Source of the DNA: Datisca glomerata
Taxonomy: Eukaryota > Streptophyta > Magnoliopsida > Cucurbitales > Datiscaceae
DNA length: 64,000 bases
Direction: 5' to 3'
Assembly (NCBI GenBank): GCA_003255025.1
Contig: QANY01000091.1
Location: 560,215 to 624,214 of the forward strand
A model generated the notes under the pieces. It saw only the letters and a program-made list of their open reading frames with translations. It did no database searches and was not told the origin of the DNA. Both the position numbers and the translations under genes were made by a program. Within the stretch, counting starts at the first letter, position 1, and the number at the start of each line of letters is the position of its first letter. Shown here one piece after another: positions 1 to 12,009 of the stretch.

Positions 1-365
1 CAAAAGAACTTAAAAAGTAAAAAGGAAAAAGAAAAATTATCATAACCCATCATCAGCATAATCCCTGTTCATTCTTATATCGCATCGTTTATTGTGAAAA
101 TCTAAAACTCATTTGGCAAATGTAACATAATCCTAGGCCTGTAAAATTTTACTTGTGCCAAGTTGCCATGATACAAAACATTAACATATAGTTGAAAGAC
201 AGTGAGGAATCGAGTCATTTGTATAAGAAAAGATACATCTACAATAAGTTGCATCATCGTCCCCCACCCCATTTGAATATTCAATTGTGGGTTTCTTTTA
301 GACTACAGAGTAAGAGAAGATAATTGGTTCACCGTGACATCTTCAAGCACACAGACATAACTAAC
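1..365 (-). other. Final visible intron of the Pumilio gene (continues off the window)
   Basis: The donor GT lies at 364-365 (plus-strand 'ac') immediately after the exon that ends at 366. The remaining bases to the window edge contain no reading frame resembling the eighth Pumilio repeat, so the last exon or exons must lie to the left of base 1. The sequence is AT-rich and otherwise featureless. Confidence 0.75.
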
Positions 366-3300
366 CTGAAGAGGTTCATTCTCATCAGTAGTGCCAAGCA
401 TCTCATTCACGAGTATCTGACGCTCTGCTGGACCACTGAAAGTCAAGCACTTCTCAACAACATTAGAGGCAAACTTCTGCTGACTCATTTGAACTATCCT
501 CCCAGCTAATTCCTTAATGATAGCAGAACGCTCATGAGGTTTTCCATGCTCTAGCACATGCTGTTAGAAACAATGAATGTAAGCATTCATATTGAACAAT
601 AAACCAAAGGACAATGTAATCAAAAGGAAAACTCAGAAACATACAAGATGTGGATGATACCAGGCTAAAAGGACATTTGTTAGTTTAACACTAACAATGG
701 CAATATTAAAAGCCAGTCAGTAGATTGAATTATCTCATACGAATCTCTTTCAACAGCACAAAACATAAATGCAGAATAAAAAGCATATAATGTGGCTTGT
801 AGACTATCACAACAATCAGTCCTGTGTCAGGTTTGAGGCATATGTAAGCTACACTTTGTGAGAAGTTTGGTAAAAGTCATGAACCTGAACGACATAATTT
901 CCATACTGATCTTGGGCCAACATGCTAACAGCTCCTAAAATCTCATCCATAACTTTACTCTGTGTTTTGGGGTCCTGACAGTGCTCTAGAACTCTCTGCC
1001 ACAAGAGAAACATATCATTGTAGATGATATATAACTTGTTTGTTCAAGACAAGCCCTCAAATTAAATTTTCATGGAAAAAAATGCTAAAATTCTCAAAAC
1101 CTGTATCACACGACACCCGTATGGATGTGTTGAAAGAGTCACAACTTGGTCAAAGAATGTTGAGACTATGAAGTGAATTGCGTCTTCAGGTACACACTCT
1201 ATGCACTTCTGGATAACATGATTCCCATTCTGATCACGTACACAACGCATGATATGACCATCAAGCTCTTCAACCATCTTGATCTTCTGGTCTAGATCAA
1301 CAACTTCTATTGCCTGAAAAGTTTGAATGGAATTATCAATTAATTATAATCCTCAGTAGAAAAACTTATACAAGAAACTAGCAATTGCTTCGAAAGCAAA
1401 TCTGTGATGACCAAAGCATAATTCGATGTGTAATCATACAGGCGTTCGGCATAAGAAGCGTAAGCTTTTCAAGCGTGATCGACACATATTTATGAATTCA
1501 GATATGGATGTATTAAGGGTGACTGTCAAAATAAAATGTATTCACCTCTCCCAACAATTGACAAATGCTCTTAAGGTTAAAATAAAAAAAGGCAAAAGAA
1601 AGAGGTTTAGTAGCTGGTGCACAAAGGATAAAAACCAATATGCAAAGAAACAGAAAATACACAATCTGCAGTTAGTTCAGCTATATAGGTATAAATGATA
1701 CCAATACCTTCTGGATCACCCGGCAACCATACATTTGAAGGCTCAGTGTTAGTACATGATTGAAAAGCTTATTGGCCAACTCTCTTCTCTGTGATGGCAG
1801 TCCATGCTCAAAAAACTGTACGGAAATACCAGGTAGTACTTGCGTGAGATCCATCTAGAAAATATAAAACTACTATTTGACAGGAAATAATACAGAAAAC
1901 AATCAAACAACTTTCCCAGTAAATACAAGGAAAAACAGTTACCTTCTGGATAACATAATTACCAAAAACATCAGTCATCAAAGCAAGGGCTTGAGGCATA
2001 ATCTCTTGATAAACCATGTTTTTCTCCTCTGTTGTCGCTGTTTCAAGTTTTTGTTGAATGAACCGGCTTCCATATTGATCCGCACTGTTTGTTTAAAGAT
2101 TCAAGAAGATGATCAATGAAGACAAAAAAAATTGACAAGCAATAATCAATGAAGACAAAAAAAATTGACAAGCAATGCATACCTGAACTCAACTACGTGA
2201 CCAGCAATTTCAGAAAGTTCAAAACACTTTGTTTTATTGCTTTTAAACTCTTCTAATAGAGAGGAAGCAAAGCCTCCATCAATGTTGCATCCTGCATTTT
2301 GGTGCCAAGGTCCCATAACACCCCCGGCTAAATTCCTCATACTGGAAGGAAAACGCATATTTAGCTCATTTTGCCTGATAGGACTACCAGGTCCAACAGG
2401 AGAGTTAGAAAGAACTGGACTTCCAGGATAAGGCAGGCCAACACCAAATGAAGGATTTCCATAGAAACCATGATGATTAGACCCAGCAGATTTACCACCC
2501 AGAGGGACACCATACTGTGACTTCTGAGGTGATAAGAGAGCTCCGAGATAAGCTTTCTGGAGTTCAAGTACATTCATATACGAATTGCCCATATAGTTCC
2601 TATCCAAAGAAGTATCATTCAGAGCTGCGTGCTGCGCAGCAGCATACTCAGGGGTCCTCAAGTACTGAAGATACATTGGATCTGCCAAAGGTCCATGAAG
2701 AGTGTTACCTCCTATTTGACTTCCCATTCTACTGAGATTTTGGGATTCAGATGCAATAGCTGCAAGATTATGTGCAGAAGCCAAACCTCCTAGTACCCGT
2801 GAGTCCAGTCCATGGCCCCCCAAAGCCGATGCTGCGGCAACATTTTCATATAACTGCGGCAAATTGCCAGTGCCAATTTGGCCAGTCATCATGGATGCTA
2901 ATGCTGGATTTAAAGAGTACCCACTTAATCCATAATTAGAAAACGATGTATTAGTACCGTCTATATGTTGATATTGGGTTCCACCATTAAGCATGGACGT
3001 AGGTGATCCTTTCAAGTAAGAGTTAGTATGCTGGACAGGTTGTTGAAGATCAAAATGTCTATCTGCAGATGAGTTGGTCAGATCTGATGCATCCCCATTG
3101 CTCTTACCAAAATCTGAGTATGAAGCTTTTGTTGACAACAGAACTGAAGACCTGTTTACCTGACCAGATTCAGATTTCTTTACAAATGTAGGTTGCTTGA
3201 TATGATGCTGATTACCTTGCAGGCCAAAAAGATAATTCTGGTAATTATCAACATCCTGTTCAATCTGTGATGATAAGTGGCTATCATCACCTATATCACC

Positions 3301-5455
3301 ATTAGTTGACAAATTCATTCCTGACAAAGCAGCTACAACATCTACAGGTTCATTAATGCTAGATGTGACACTGTTAAATGAATTTGGACTGGCGACGCCT
3401 CTCTTTTCAGATTTATTGGTTCTCCCACCTCCAATAGGTGTAGGACACGGACTAGGAGCCCTAGCAATAAGCTGTGGATCAGGAGTGTTGCTCCTTGACA
3501 AGGAAGCACCTAGAGCTGCCGCATACGAGTACGAAGAAGGTTGACCAATACTTTGGACTGCAGATGAAGTTGCTAAGTCATTGTTTAAATTAACAATCTC
3601 AGATTCAGAAAGACCTACAATCTCAACATTTTCATCAAGAGCATTACAACTGGCAGGACGAGAAGGAATCCCATTAACAGGAGTTGTGCGACCCAAGTCA
3701 TCCTGCATAAATAATAACACCTAAGAATCTCTGCTTCATTTTGGGAATATTAATCAAGCAAACCCCATGATAACACAAATGTCATTATTAAGAACAACTA
3801 TTCAAACATCGGCATATTGGTAAACAATAAAAAATAAAAAGAACATAAAGGAATGCTTTGATGCTACCTATGATGGAAACTTAATAAAACTAGAGTATAT
3901 TAAACAAAAATGGCATGGTAAATACATGAGAACTGGAAATTTTCAACAAACACATGGTCAATGACAATGAATGATGGATTTGCAAAGTACTTGACAATCT
4001 CAAGTATAAGAAAAGCCAAAGAGATAGGCACCCATGTATTTATGTACATGTATGCATCGAACGCTGGAAAAATCATAAGAACTAAGATGAGAGATCATGT
4101 AAATACGTTTTTACATTCATTAACCAAAACTCTTACTGATCAGCCCGGACAACCATAACTTTGTAATAGTACAGATTAGGTATACCTTAATTGCTTTTAC
4201 CTTGATCTTGATTCAAAATCTAGGATTTCAACATGTCTTAAAAATGAATTGTACTAGTCATCAAACCAAAAGGCCAATTCTGATCAACTATATCTTAGTA
4301 ATCAATCCAGGATACGAACATATAACAACTAAAAGTCATAATTACTTCAATAAAAGATTGACTCTCGAATCATAGAAATTTTTACTGTCAGCTAGAAAAA
4401 CAAACAGATTGAGAATCATGTTCTTGTTTCAATCTAGTTGAACATACTTGTTCAAAAGACTTCGCCTAAACATACAAAATCTTTTTTTGACCATAATAGT
4501 ATTTGATTCAACATACAAAATCTAGAATGTTGTATCTTTGTTAAAAGAATACATACATATATTAGCATATTCGACGAGTAAACTTTGACCTAGTTAAAGC
4601 ATGCTCTCATTGAAAAAGATGTAAGATAATACAAGTATTCTCGTTTAGGCGAAGTCTATCCCAGGAAGAGTGACTACAAACGATTAGGATAACGATAGTT
4701 TGAGGATCAAAATATCAACAAATAAAGTACACAGCTCTCAAAAGCAACGACCTTGGCTTGATAATAGATGGATTAAAACCTAAACATCAAGAACATTAAA
4801 GAAGTAAAATTACCTGAAAGATATCGGCAAGACTCTTTTGCTTGCTTCCAAGCCCTAAACCAGGCAGACCAATCAGTCCATCCCCACCCCACTCCAATGA
4901 GCCACGGGTTTTCTCCGACTCCGCCTCAATCTCTTGCTTCCGTGAATTAAAACCTGGAGGCATTAAGAATAATGATCTAGCACCACCATCTTCTACCTTA
5001 TTAACTTTTCTTCTATCACCAATTCCGCCCAATACTGAAGCCCCTCCTTTCAATCTTTGTGCGAACCTCCAATCCTCCTTAGAAAGCAGTGGAGGCGGGA
5101 GCCGAGGATTTAGATTAACATTGGAGTAATAGTACGATAAATAAGCCGGATCAGACCTTAACTCCTCTTCAGAAACAAACCCGTTTCCATTATTAGCTCC
5201 AGAAAACTCCAAAAAGGAAGTATTGCCGCCGCCGGCGGCACCACCACCACCAAACATTCCTCCGACTGCACTTAATGAACCCTCAACAGTCGGTGGCGCT
5301 GAGCCACTTCTATACAAATTGAGCTCGCGCTCACGATCATCAGCATCTTGACGTCGCTGTTCACGGAGCAACATCCCTATTTCTTTCTCCAACTCTTCCC
5401 CAAACGATCCTTCGTTGCCGCCAAGCATCGGTCTTCTACCCAATTCAGATAACAT
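366..5455 (-). CDS. PUM: Pumilio (PUF) RNA-binding protein, 7 coding exons, 3' end missing
   Basis: Binds UGUA-type sites in mRNA 3' UTRs and represses translation or stability, mainly in the cytoplasm (family knowledge). Coding exons read from the minus strand: 4814-5455, 2183-3702, 1943-2084, 1708-1815, 1101-1313, 885-995 and 366-560. All junctions are GT-AG, and the sum is 2931 nt, or 977 codons, in phase. I start at the ATG at 5453-5455 ([10 protein letters not shown]), matching the plant APUM N-terminus; the in-frame extension to 5491 begins with TTG. Residues 1 to about 690 form the plant NABP-type region ([31 protein letters not shown]). The PUF domain starts near residue 695. Repeat recognition residues are SRxxQ, NYxxQ, CRxxQ, NHxxQ, CRxxQ, NYxxQ and SNxxE for R1-R7. 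R8 is beyond the window. Which APUM1-6 paralogue it is cannot be decided. Confidence 0.95.
2112..2177. repeat. 33-bp tandem duplication in Pumilio intron 2
   Basis: Two perfect or near-perfect copies of a 33-bp unit starting ATCAATGAAGAC lie head to tail at 2112-2144 and 2145-2177. The second runs almost to the splice donor at 2181-2182. It does not touch coding sequence. Confidence 0.85.
4457..4657. repeat. 15-bp perfect inverted repeat in Pumilio intron 1
   Basis: AGACTTCGCCTAAAC at 4457-4471 recurs as its reverse complement at 4643-4657, enclosing about 170 bp of AT-rich sequence. It may be the ends of a degraded MITE. No target duplication was recognised. Confidence 0.4.
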
Positions 5456-6010
5456 TCTCAAAGTCAAAACTTGATCATTTACCTTCAACAACTCAGACTG
5501 ATCATCAACCCCTTAACAGCTCGAACTTATATCTTTCCGCGAGGTAACAATTACAACCCCAAACCCTTCGAACAATACCAAAAATCTAAGCTTTCATGCC
5601 AAAACACCTAAACAGCAATACCCATTAACCACAACTTCAAATTGCTTCCTCTAAACCAATCAAGACTTGAAAATTTTCCATCTTACCAGCTTCCCTGAAA
5701 CTTTCACACCTCAAAAAATGAACAACCGCACTACATAACTTATCTTCTCCGAAGCGTGTCTCGTCTATTTTAAACAAATATAACGTTTAGCAGCAACAAC
5801 AACAGCAGTAGCAGTACTAATTATTGTCCTGAAAGTGTAGCGATAACGCAAAAGCGAAGCAGTTTTCAGCTAGCAAAACTAATAATATTAAGAACAAGGG
5901 AGCAAAGCAAGACGCGGTTAAAGACAGAGGGAAAGATAGAGCGAACGGTTGAGATCAACCAGGCGGCGATTGCTTCTTACAAGAACCCTTCTTAGGGTTT
6001 TGTTCCAAAG
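5456..6010 (-). promoter_or_regulatory. Pumilio leader and proximal promoter with a telo-box
   Basis: Reading the minus strand, this stretch has the CT-rich, stop-containing character of a 5' leader. AAACCCTA (telo-box, plus-strand 5993-6000) lies about 540 bp upstream of the chosen ATG. Telo-boxes are common in promoters of plant translation and RNA-handling genes. The transcription start is not visible with certainty and a leader intron is possible. Confidence 0.5.
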
Positions 6011-7020
6011 CCAAGGAGGGACAGTGAAGGGATTAAATACAGTGAAAGCCAAAAGATTAAACAATAAAATCCAGGATTTCTTTTTCTTTTTTATCAGAAA
6101 ATAAATATTAACATTAGTTTCCTAAGAATCAGGGGCTCATTGACCAAGTGCAAGTGGTAACCGATTATTGCATGAGACTGAAACAATTTTCAATTAATGA
6201 AAACGAGAAAGAATTTCAATAAGTCGAAAAGAAATTAATAGCTCTAGAAAATCGAGTTTAAAGTTAAATTATATTTATTAAAATAATTTGATAAAAATAT
6301 CATATAAATATTTAAATTAAAATTAAGTGAATTTTAATAAACTTAAAGTTACGATAAAATTGTAAAAGAAAAAAGAAACAGAAGAAAGAATGTGTAACTG
6401 ACACGTCAGCTACTAAGATTTGCACCTTGAAGGAGAAAATGGTGTGGGCAGGTAGGTTACAGGTAAATTGAAGTAAAATCACTGATCTGCCACCCTATTT
6501 GATATTTATTATATTTGGTTTTATTCCCCAAAGAACTGAAGTAGATATGTTTTGGATTTGTTTCCTTCTTCCCTCACATTGTCAATGGGTATTTTTAGAA
6601 ATTACTTTTCCATTTTGGTACGTTTCTAATGAGAAAATATTATGATCTTACTGAGATTTCAATTAACTTTTTATTTATTTAATAATATATCAATTATGTG
6701 TATGTTATAATTATTTACATTTTAATGAGTATTGAATATTAACTTATAAATAATTATAACATACACATTGTGTCAATAAAATTCAGTTTAGATTTGAGTC
6801 ATTTTTTATTAACTGCTCAAATTACTAAAAAAAAACACACGCGATCCTACTCTTTTAGTTATTTCTCTAATTTTGAATTCACATACTTTGATAGTAAAGT
6901 TAGGGTGATATAAAAAAAATATGCACTTTGAATGTTTTGTATCACGTTCATACATAATTTATTAGGTAATTTAGTCTCTACACTTTAAAAATTTATTGAG
7001 TAATATAGAATATATTTTTT
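6011..7020. other. AT-rich intergenic region, no gene seen
   Basis: This stretch lies between the Pumilio leader and the 3' end of the LINE remnant. It holds AT-rich sequence with short homopolymer runs. The T-run near 7013-7019 could be the complement of the LINE poly(A) tail. No reading frame, RNA gene or repeat could be supported. Confidence 0.6.
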
Positions 7021-7044
7021 TAAATGATATATGCATTAAGGAAA

Positions 7045-9522
7045 CTACTCCAAGATATAAATGTCATCAATTATGGGAGGAGTGACACCCTCCCAAATAG
7101 AAGAAAATAAATTCGCAACAGCCAAAAGGGCTATCTTGTCGGTAATCGAATTACAAATTCTTGGGGTAAAATTAACAATACAATTTGGATGGAAATTAAG
7201 CTCTATTCTGATGGCTTGGATGATATTCCCACATTCTGAGATCCTAGCATATGAAGAATGTAAAGCTGTGTAAGCTTTGGAGGAGTCCGTCTCCACCACA
7301 TTAATCGCAATGTGAATTGCCCGTGCCAGTTTAAGGCCCTCCAAAATCGATGAAATTTCCGCTGTAAAAATATCAAGTCATGCATCAATGAAGATCGAAC
7401 CAACCAAAACCACTCAGCTCAGGTGGACGTAAGCGTTTACGTTCAACTTCAAAGAACCAGCTTCTGGTCTCGTCCACCTACTCAGAGGACTACCAGAGCT
7501 GCTCCAATTCCTTCAATTTTCCTACAGTCTGAGGATGTAAAATAGATCTCAGTCCTCTAGTAAACCGAGGCCTTTGTGTATCCAAGAATTTCTAGATAAA
7601 CCATATAAACCAACATAAGCAAACAGCAAATGCTAGGTCTTGAGAATGGAGATTAAAAAAATTCCTCTCTAAAGCATCTAAGGGATCCCCTGCATCTATG
7701 AAATCAAAACAATTATTCTCATTTAAGGTGCTGGAAAATTTTCTCCACGCCCTTTTAATTCGAGAGCACAAGAAACTGGCATGCACCACAGTTTCTAGTT
7801 TCCCACAAAACACATAGTGACTCCTACTCTCTATCCCTCTCCTTGCTAAATTGAGGAAAGTAGGAAGAAAGTTTTTTGAGACCTTCCAAAGGAATACTTT
7901 AATCTTAAGGGGAATGTGTAGATTCCACATTTTTTCCACCAACTCAGAGGACTACCAGAGTTGCACCCACAAGACTCATCCTTATTTAAAGCCAATTTTA
8001 ACTGTATATACCCCATTAGGATCAAAATGCTAAATCAACTTGTCTTTACAAAATGGCCCTGCGAGTGGAATTGATGCAATCAGATTTGCATCCTCTTTAT
8101 CAAAGAAATTCTCCAATCTGGCTCTCACCCATCTGTTTCCTTCTATAAAATCTGCCACTTTCTTATCCGGGGGAATCGATAATTTGCATAGAGGTTTAAA
8201 TGAGTGTGACTTAGGGATCCAAGCATCAGAGCCCACTTTAATGGCCTCTCCAGTTCCCATACACCATCTGAGGCCCTTACTCAAAACGTCCCTTCCCCAT
8301 AAAATGCGCCTCCAAACCATGGAAGCATTACCCTTACATTTGGCTTCAAGAAAAGAGCTATTCCAAAAATACTACCCTCTAAACACTTTGCTCATTAAAG
8401 TGGAAGGGTTCTAGATTACTCTTCACCCTTGGTTTGCAAGAAGGGCTTGATTAAAATGTCATATTCCTAAAGCCCATTCCACCCTCCGATTTAGGCTTAC
8501 ATAGAGCCTTCTAAGAAAGCCAATGCATTTTAGGGCCATTATCATTAAATTCTCACCAAAATTTGGCCATGGATTTTTTAATATCCTTGCAAACACACAT
8601 AGGAATGGGAAAACAATTCATAACATACACCGGTAAAGCTTGACCACAACCTTTTAGGAGAATCTCCTTTTCCCCATGGAGAATTTTTTTTCCTCCATCT
8701 TATGAGTAACTTGTACATTTTTTTCTTTTATATACCCAAACATGGCTTTCTTTGAACGACCCATGAATGCCAATAAAATCTAGGTAAGACTCAATCTGCA
8801 AGGCTACGGGGATATTTAGCACATAAGTAAGCATTGACTTCACCTCAGAGGTTGTGTCAGGGGAAAAGAAACTACAGACTTGGAGAAATTGATACATTGC
8901 CTAGATGTCTTAGTCAAAAACTATTTGAGGGAAATACATACCCTTTCCGTACCATTAAAAAAGAGGAGGCAATTACCAGTGAAGAGTAAGTGTGAAATAA
9001 TAGGCCCTCTCCTTCCAATTTTAGGACATTGAACTAAACCTGCCTCAACCGCCTTGCCTAACAGCCGATAAGCCTTCTGTACAAATCACATATAAATATG
9101 GGGATAATGGGTCTCCATGTCTAATACCCCTCATTGGATCAAAGGATGATGAGGGCTTCTCATTAATGAGAATTGCCATCCAGGTCGAGGTAACACATCT
9201 CATAAGATTTTTTTATAAATTTTTCATGAAATTCAAGGGCCTCCATAATCTTTTGCAAATAAATCCACTTCATTCTATCATACGCCTTACTCATGTCAAG
9301 TTTAGCTGCCACCAAGCTCCTATTTCCTCTTTTACGGATTGACATCGAATAGAGGATCTCAAAATCCGTCAAAACATTATCCATGATTAAACGATTTTTA
9401 ATGAAAGCACATTGATTTTCACACACAATAATCGGGAGGATAACTTTTAATCTACACGCAATTACTTTTGAGATAATTTTATAGAGAACATTGCATAAGT
9501 TAATAGGTTTAAAACCCGCCAC
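7045..9522 (-). pseudogene. LINE ORF2 remnant: reverse transcriptase, zf-RVT, RNase H
   Basis: The order along the minus strand is reverse transcriptase (9163-9522: INLCNVLYKIISKVIACRL, AAKLDMSKAYDRMKW), then a connecting segment (8030-8320: WRRILWGRDVLSKGLRWCMG). After these come a zinc-binding RT domain (7592-7942: IPLKIKVFLWKVSKNFLPT) and an RNase H-like tail (7045-7344). The pieces lie in different frames with stops between them, so this is a decayed copy. The catalytic FADD-type box was not found in frame. The upstream endonuclease is absent. All motifs are those of plant L1-clade LINEs. Confidence 0.85.
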
Positions 9523-9528
9523 ACAAAC

Positions 9529-9732
9529 TTAGCAAAATAATTGCGAGCACGGAGTCCGAGATCTGGAACCCGTTGTTGAAGAATTTGAATCTGAAACATT
9601 ATTTTCATTATACCTCCCTCTCTCAACCGACTCCGATGCTAAGAATGAGGATCTCCGTTTAGCCTTTATCTTTGATTGACTCTCCAAAGACACTGCATTT
9701 CTGCCACAATTAAGTCTGCTATGTTTTCTCAT
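9529..9732 (-). pseudogene. C-terminal fragment of LINE ORF1
   Basis: The 67-residue frame (KHSRLNCGRNAVSLESQSK, then a Ser/Arg-rich tail) resembles the basic, low-complexity C-terminus of DUF4283/zinc-knuckle LINE ORF1 proteins. It is followed directly by the RT fragment, without the endonuclease that should separate them. Its upstream part is cut off by the copia LTR at 9781. Confidence 0.5.
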
Positions 9733-9780
9733 CGAGGCAATGGTCTGTTTCTCATGGATATTTCTTTTTCTTCTTTTTTT

Positions 9781-11873
9781 TGTTGATCATCGCAGCGCGT
9801 GCGTGGTGGAACCGTGTGGCGTGCGGCAATTTAAACAATTAAAACTTTTCATAAAAAATCAAATCTTTTGGTAAAACAAAATCGCACAACGCTACGATTA
9901 TCAAATTTTTTTTTATTGAAAACTCTTTTCAATTAGTCAGGATCCATTATATATTTATATATTAAATTAACAACATATAATGATAGAAATCATATACCTC
10001 TTGTAGTCTAAATTAAGCATCCTCGCAAAATCAATCGATTCTCCGTTCCCACGAAATCATTCCAATGATCAGCAGACTCCGAGATCCACACCAAAATCTT
10101 TCAAGTCAATCCTCAACACACTAGGACCTATGTAGGCACGTAGAATATAACGATATCATTTTTCTGCCTCTAGATGTACTCAACACATGAAATTTAGGAA
10201 TTTTACTAAGAAGAACTTTTGTAAGATGATTCTCCAAAAGAACGTAACGATGATTTTTTTATAGATTTGATTAACTCTTAATCGTAGAAAAATCACTCCT
10301 TGAGAACTGTGTTCTTCTCTCAACTCTTGATTGATGAACAAATTCTCTAATTCATTATCTTAGGCGATCAGAATAATATATATATATATATTCTTTGATA
10401 ATGACGTATAAGATAATATGGGGTAATTGAAATAAATATTTAATTATAAAATTATCGATAGCAGTGGGACACACTGCTATTATGCACAACTACAGTGCCA
10501 CATGGCACTACAGTGTGTCGTGAGGCAGCACAGTGCCTCACGACACCACTGTAGTGCCATGTGGCAATTACAACGTATTAAATATTTATTTTAAATAAAT
10601 TAAATATCTATATATTTGTTAATTCAAAATTAACATATCTGACAATCTCTATCAACTAGATTATCTGTTATGTCATAAATAACAGATTTAGTTTATCCAA
10701 ATTATTATTTAATAATAATTTAATTATCTAATTTCATAAAATAGATATTTTATTTCACTTATCGATAATTTTTTATATATATTAATTCTAAAAATTACAT
10801 TTATATATATATAAATAATTCAATTAATTAATCACACATAATTATCTCATAATTATGTACTTACCCTAGAATAATTTTTTTTACAACTTAGTACATTTCT
10901 TATGTCCTGAAATATTCATACCATAGACTTCGTAGTATATAAATTACTTGGGGACCATGAACCTATGATCCTAAGCTCCAATAAATCAAATTATTAATCT
11001 AAACTCTTTAATTAAATAATCTTATTTATTTATTCAATTATTACTGTACTATAATTATGAAATTACATTCTTAGAGATTACATATTGTATTTACAGAGTA
11101 TTATTATGTAGTCCACTGGTCAAAATTATCATTTTACCCTTTTAATTACCTCTTGATCATTAAGTATCATTAATCCACTAGTGAATGGCTAATTTATAGT
11201 CTTATTATAAATTTGAACTCAATAACCATTCAGTTTCAGAATTAACACTTAGGAAGCCAATATACGATCACATAAGAAAGTTTAGATTCTAAATCTTGTA
11301 AGATCATGTTCCCAACCATCCATATCACTAAATCTCCAAAACAAAAGTCACTAGCATGTTTTCCAAACAAACCTTAATGAGTGAATCAAAAGATCCAATA
11401 GAGATGCATAGGAGTTCATGAGTACTCAGGATTCAGATTGATCTACATATGATTATCGAATTGATGTGTATTAAATTTTTATGATAAACTACATGTTGAT
11501 AAATATATTAATTTACATCGGTTCAGTCATATATAATCTCATTATATAAAGCACATTCACTAAGATATCTATCCACATCAATGATCCAGATCTAGATCAC
11601 ATGCATTCATAATGTTTTGTGAACCATACTAGCAATCATTCATTAAATATTTCATACTTTAATATGTTGCTGGCAATTTTATTCATTATCTATGATCGTA
11701 ATCCTCTCGTACTAATACAAGATCATAGTCTTATTAATGAATATGGAATTTTCAGATATTTATATAAATTATTCAACAATAATTTAAAAGAACAATTATA
11801 AGAAAAATGTAATCCTTATTAAATTGCATATCAAAATGTCAATACACATAGTTTGAGGGTGTAACCCCCAACA
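9781..11873 (-). repeat. 3' LTR of the large copia element (2.09 kb)
   Basis: It aligns along its length with 23710-25594. It begins TGTTGATCATCGCAGCGCG and ends GGTGTAACCCCCAACA on the plus strand. It contains many small differences and a 120-bp GC-richer palindromic segment that the other LTR largely lacks, so the element is old or recombined. Confidence 0.88.
10497..10565. repeat. 31-bp near-perfect hairpin inside the 3' LTR
   Basis: The arms 10497-10527 and 10534-10565 are reverse complements apart from one extra base, with the six-base loop GCACAG. The corresponding part of the other LTR (about 24130-24215) keeps only fragments, so the hairpin is polymorphic between the two LTRs. Confidence 0.85.
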
Positions 11874-11890
11874 ATCTCCCACTTGCCCTA
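11874..11890 (-). other. Polypurine tract of the large copia element
   Basis: Read on the minus strand, the bases directly before the LTR are GGGCAAGTGGGAGAT. This is the expected position and composition of the plus-strand primer for reverse transcription. Confidence 0.65.
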
Positions 11891-12009
11891 AAGCAAATGT
11901 CGCATTTCTCTCAATCTCATGTTTCACACATGACCCTCAAACATCTTCCTAGGAAGTGTTTCAGTAAATGGGCCAGCCATGTTATGATCCAATGTTATCT
12001 TTATAACAG

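Noticed and set aside
1426..1698. 90-codon plus-strand frame
   Set aside because: It lies within an intron on the opposite strand of the Pumilio gene, with no recognisable domain.
4796..4813. C-terminal VILLL extension of the first Pumilio exon
   Set aside because: It reads through a good GT donor at 4812-4813. Splicing to 3702 restores the conserved ADIFQDDLG junction.
5456..5491. Longer Pumilio N-terminus starting at 5491
   Set aside because: The codon at 5491 is TTG, not ATG. The first ATG in frame (5455) gives the conserved [10 protein letters not shown] start.
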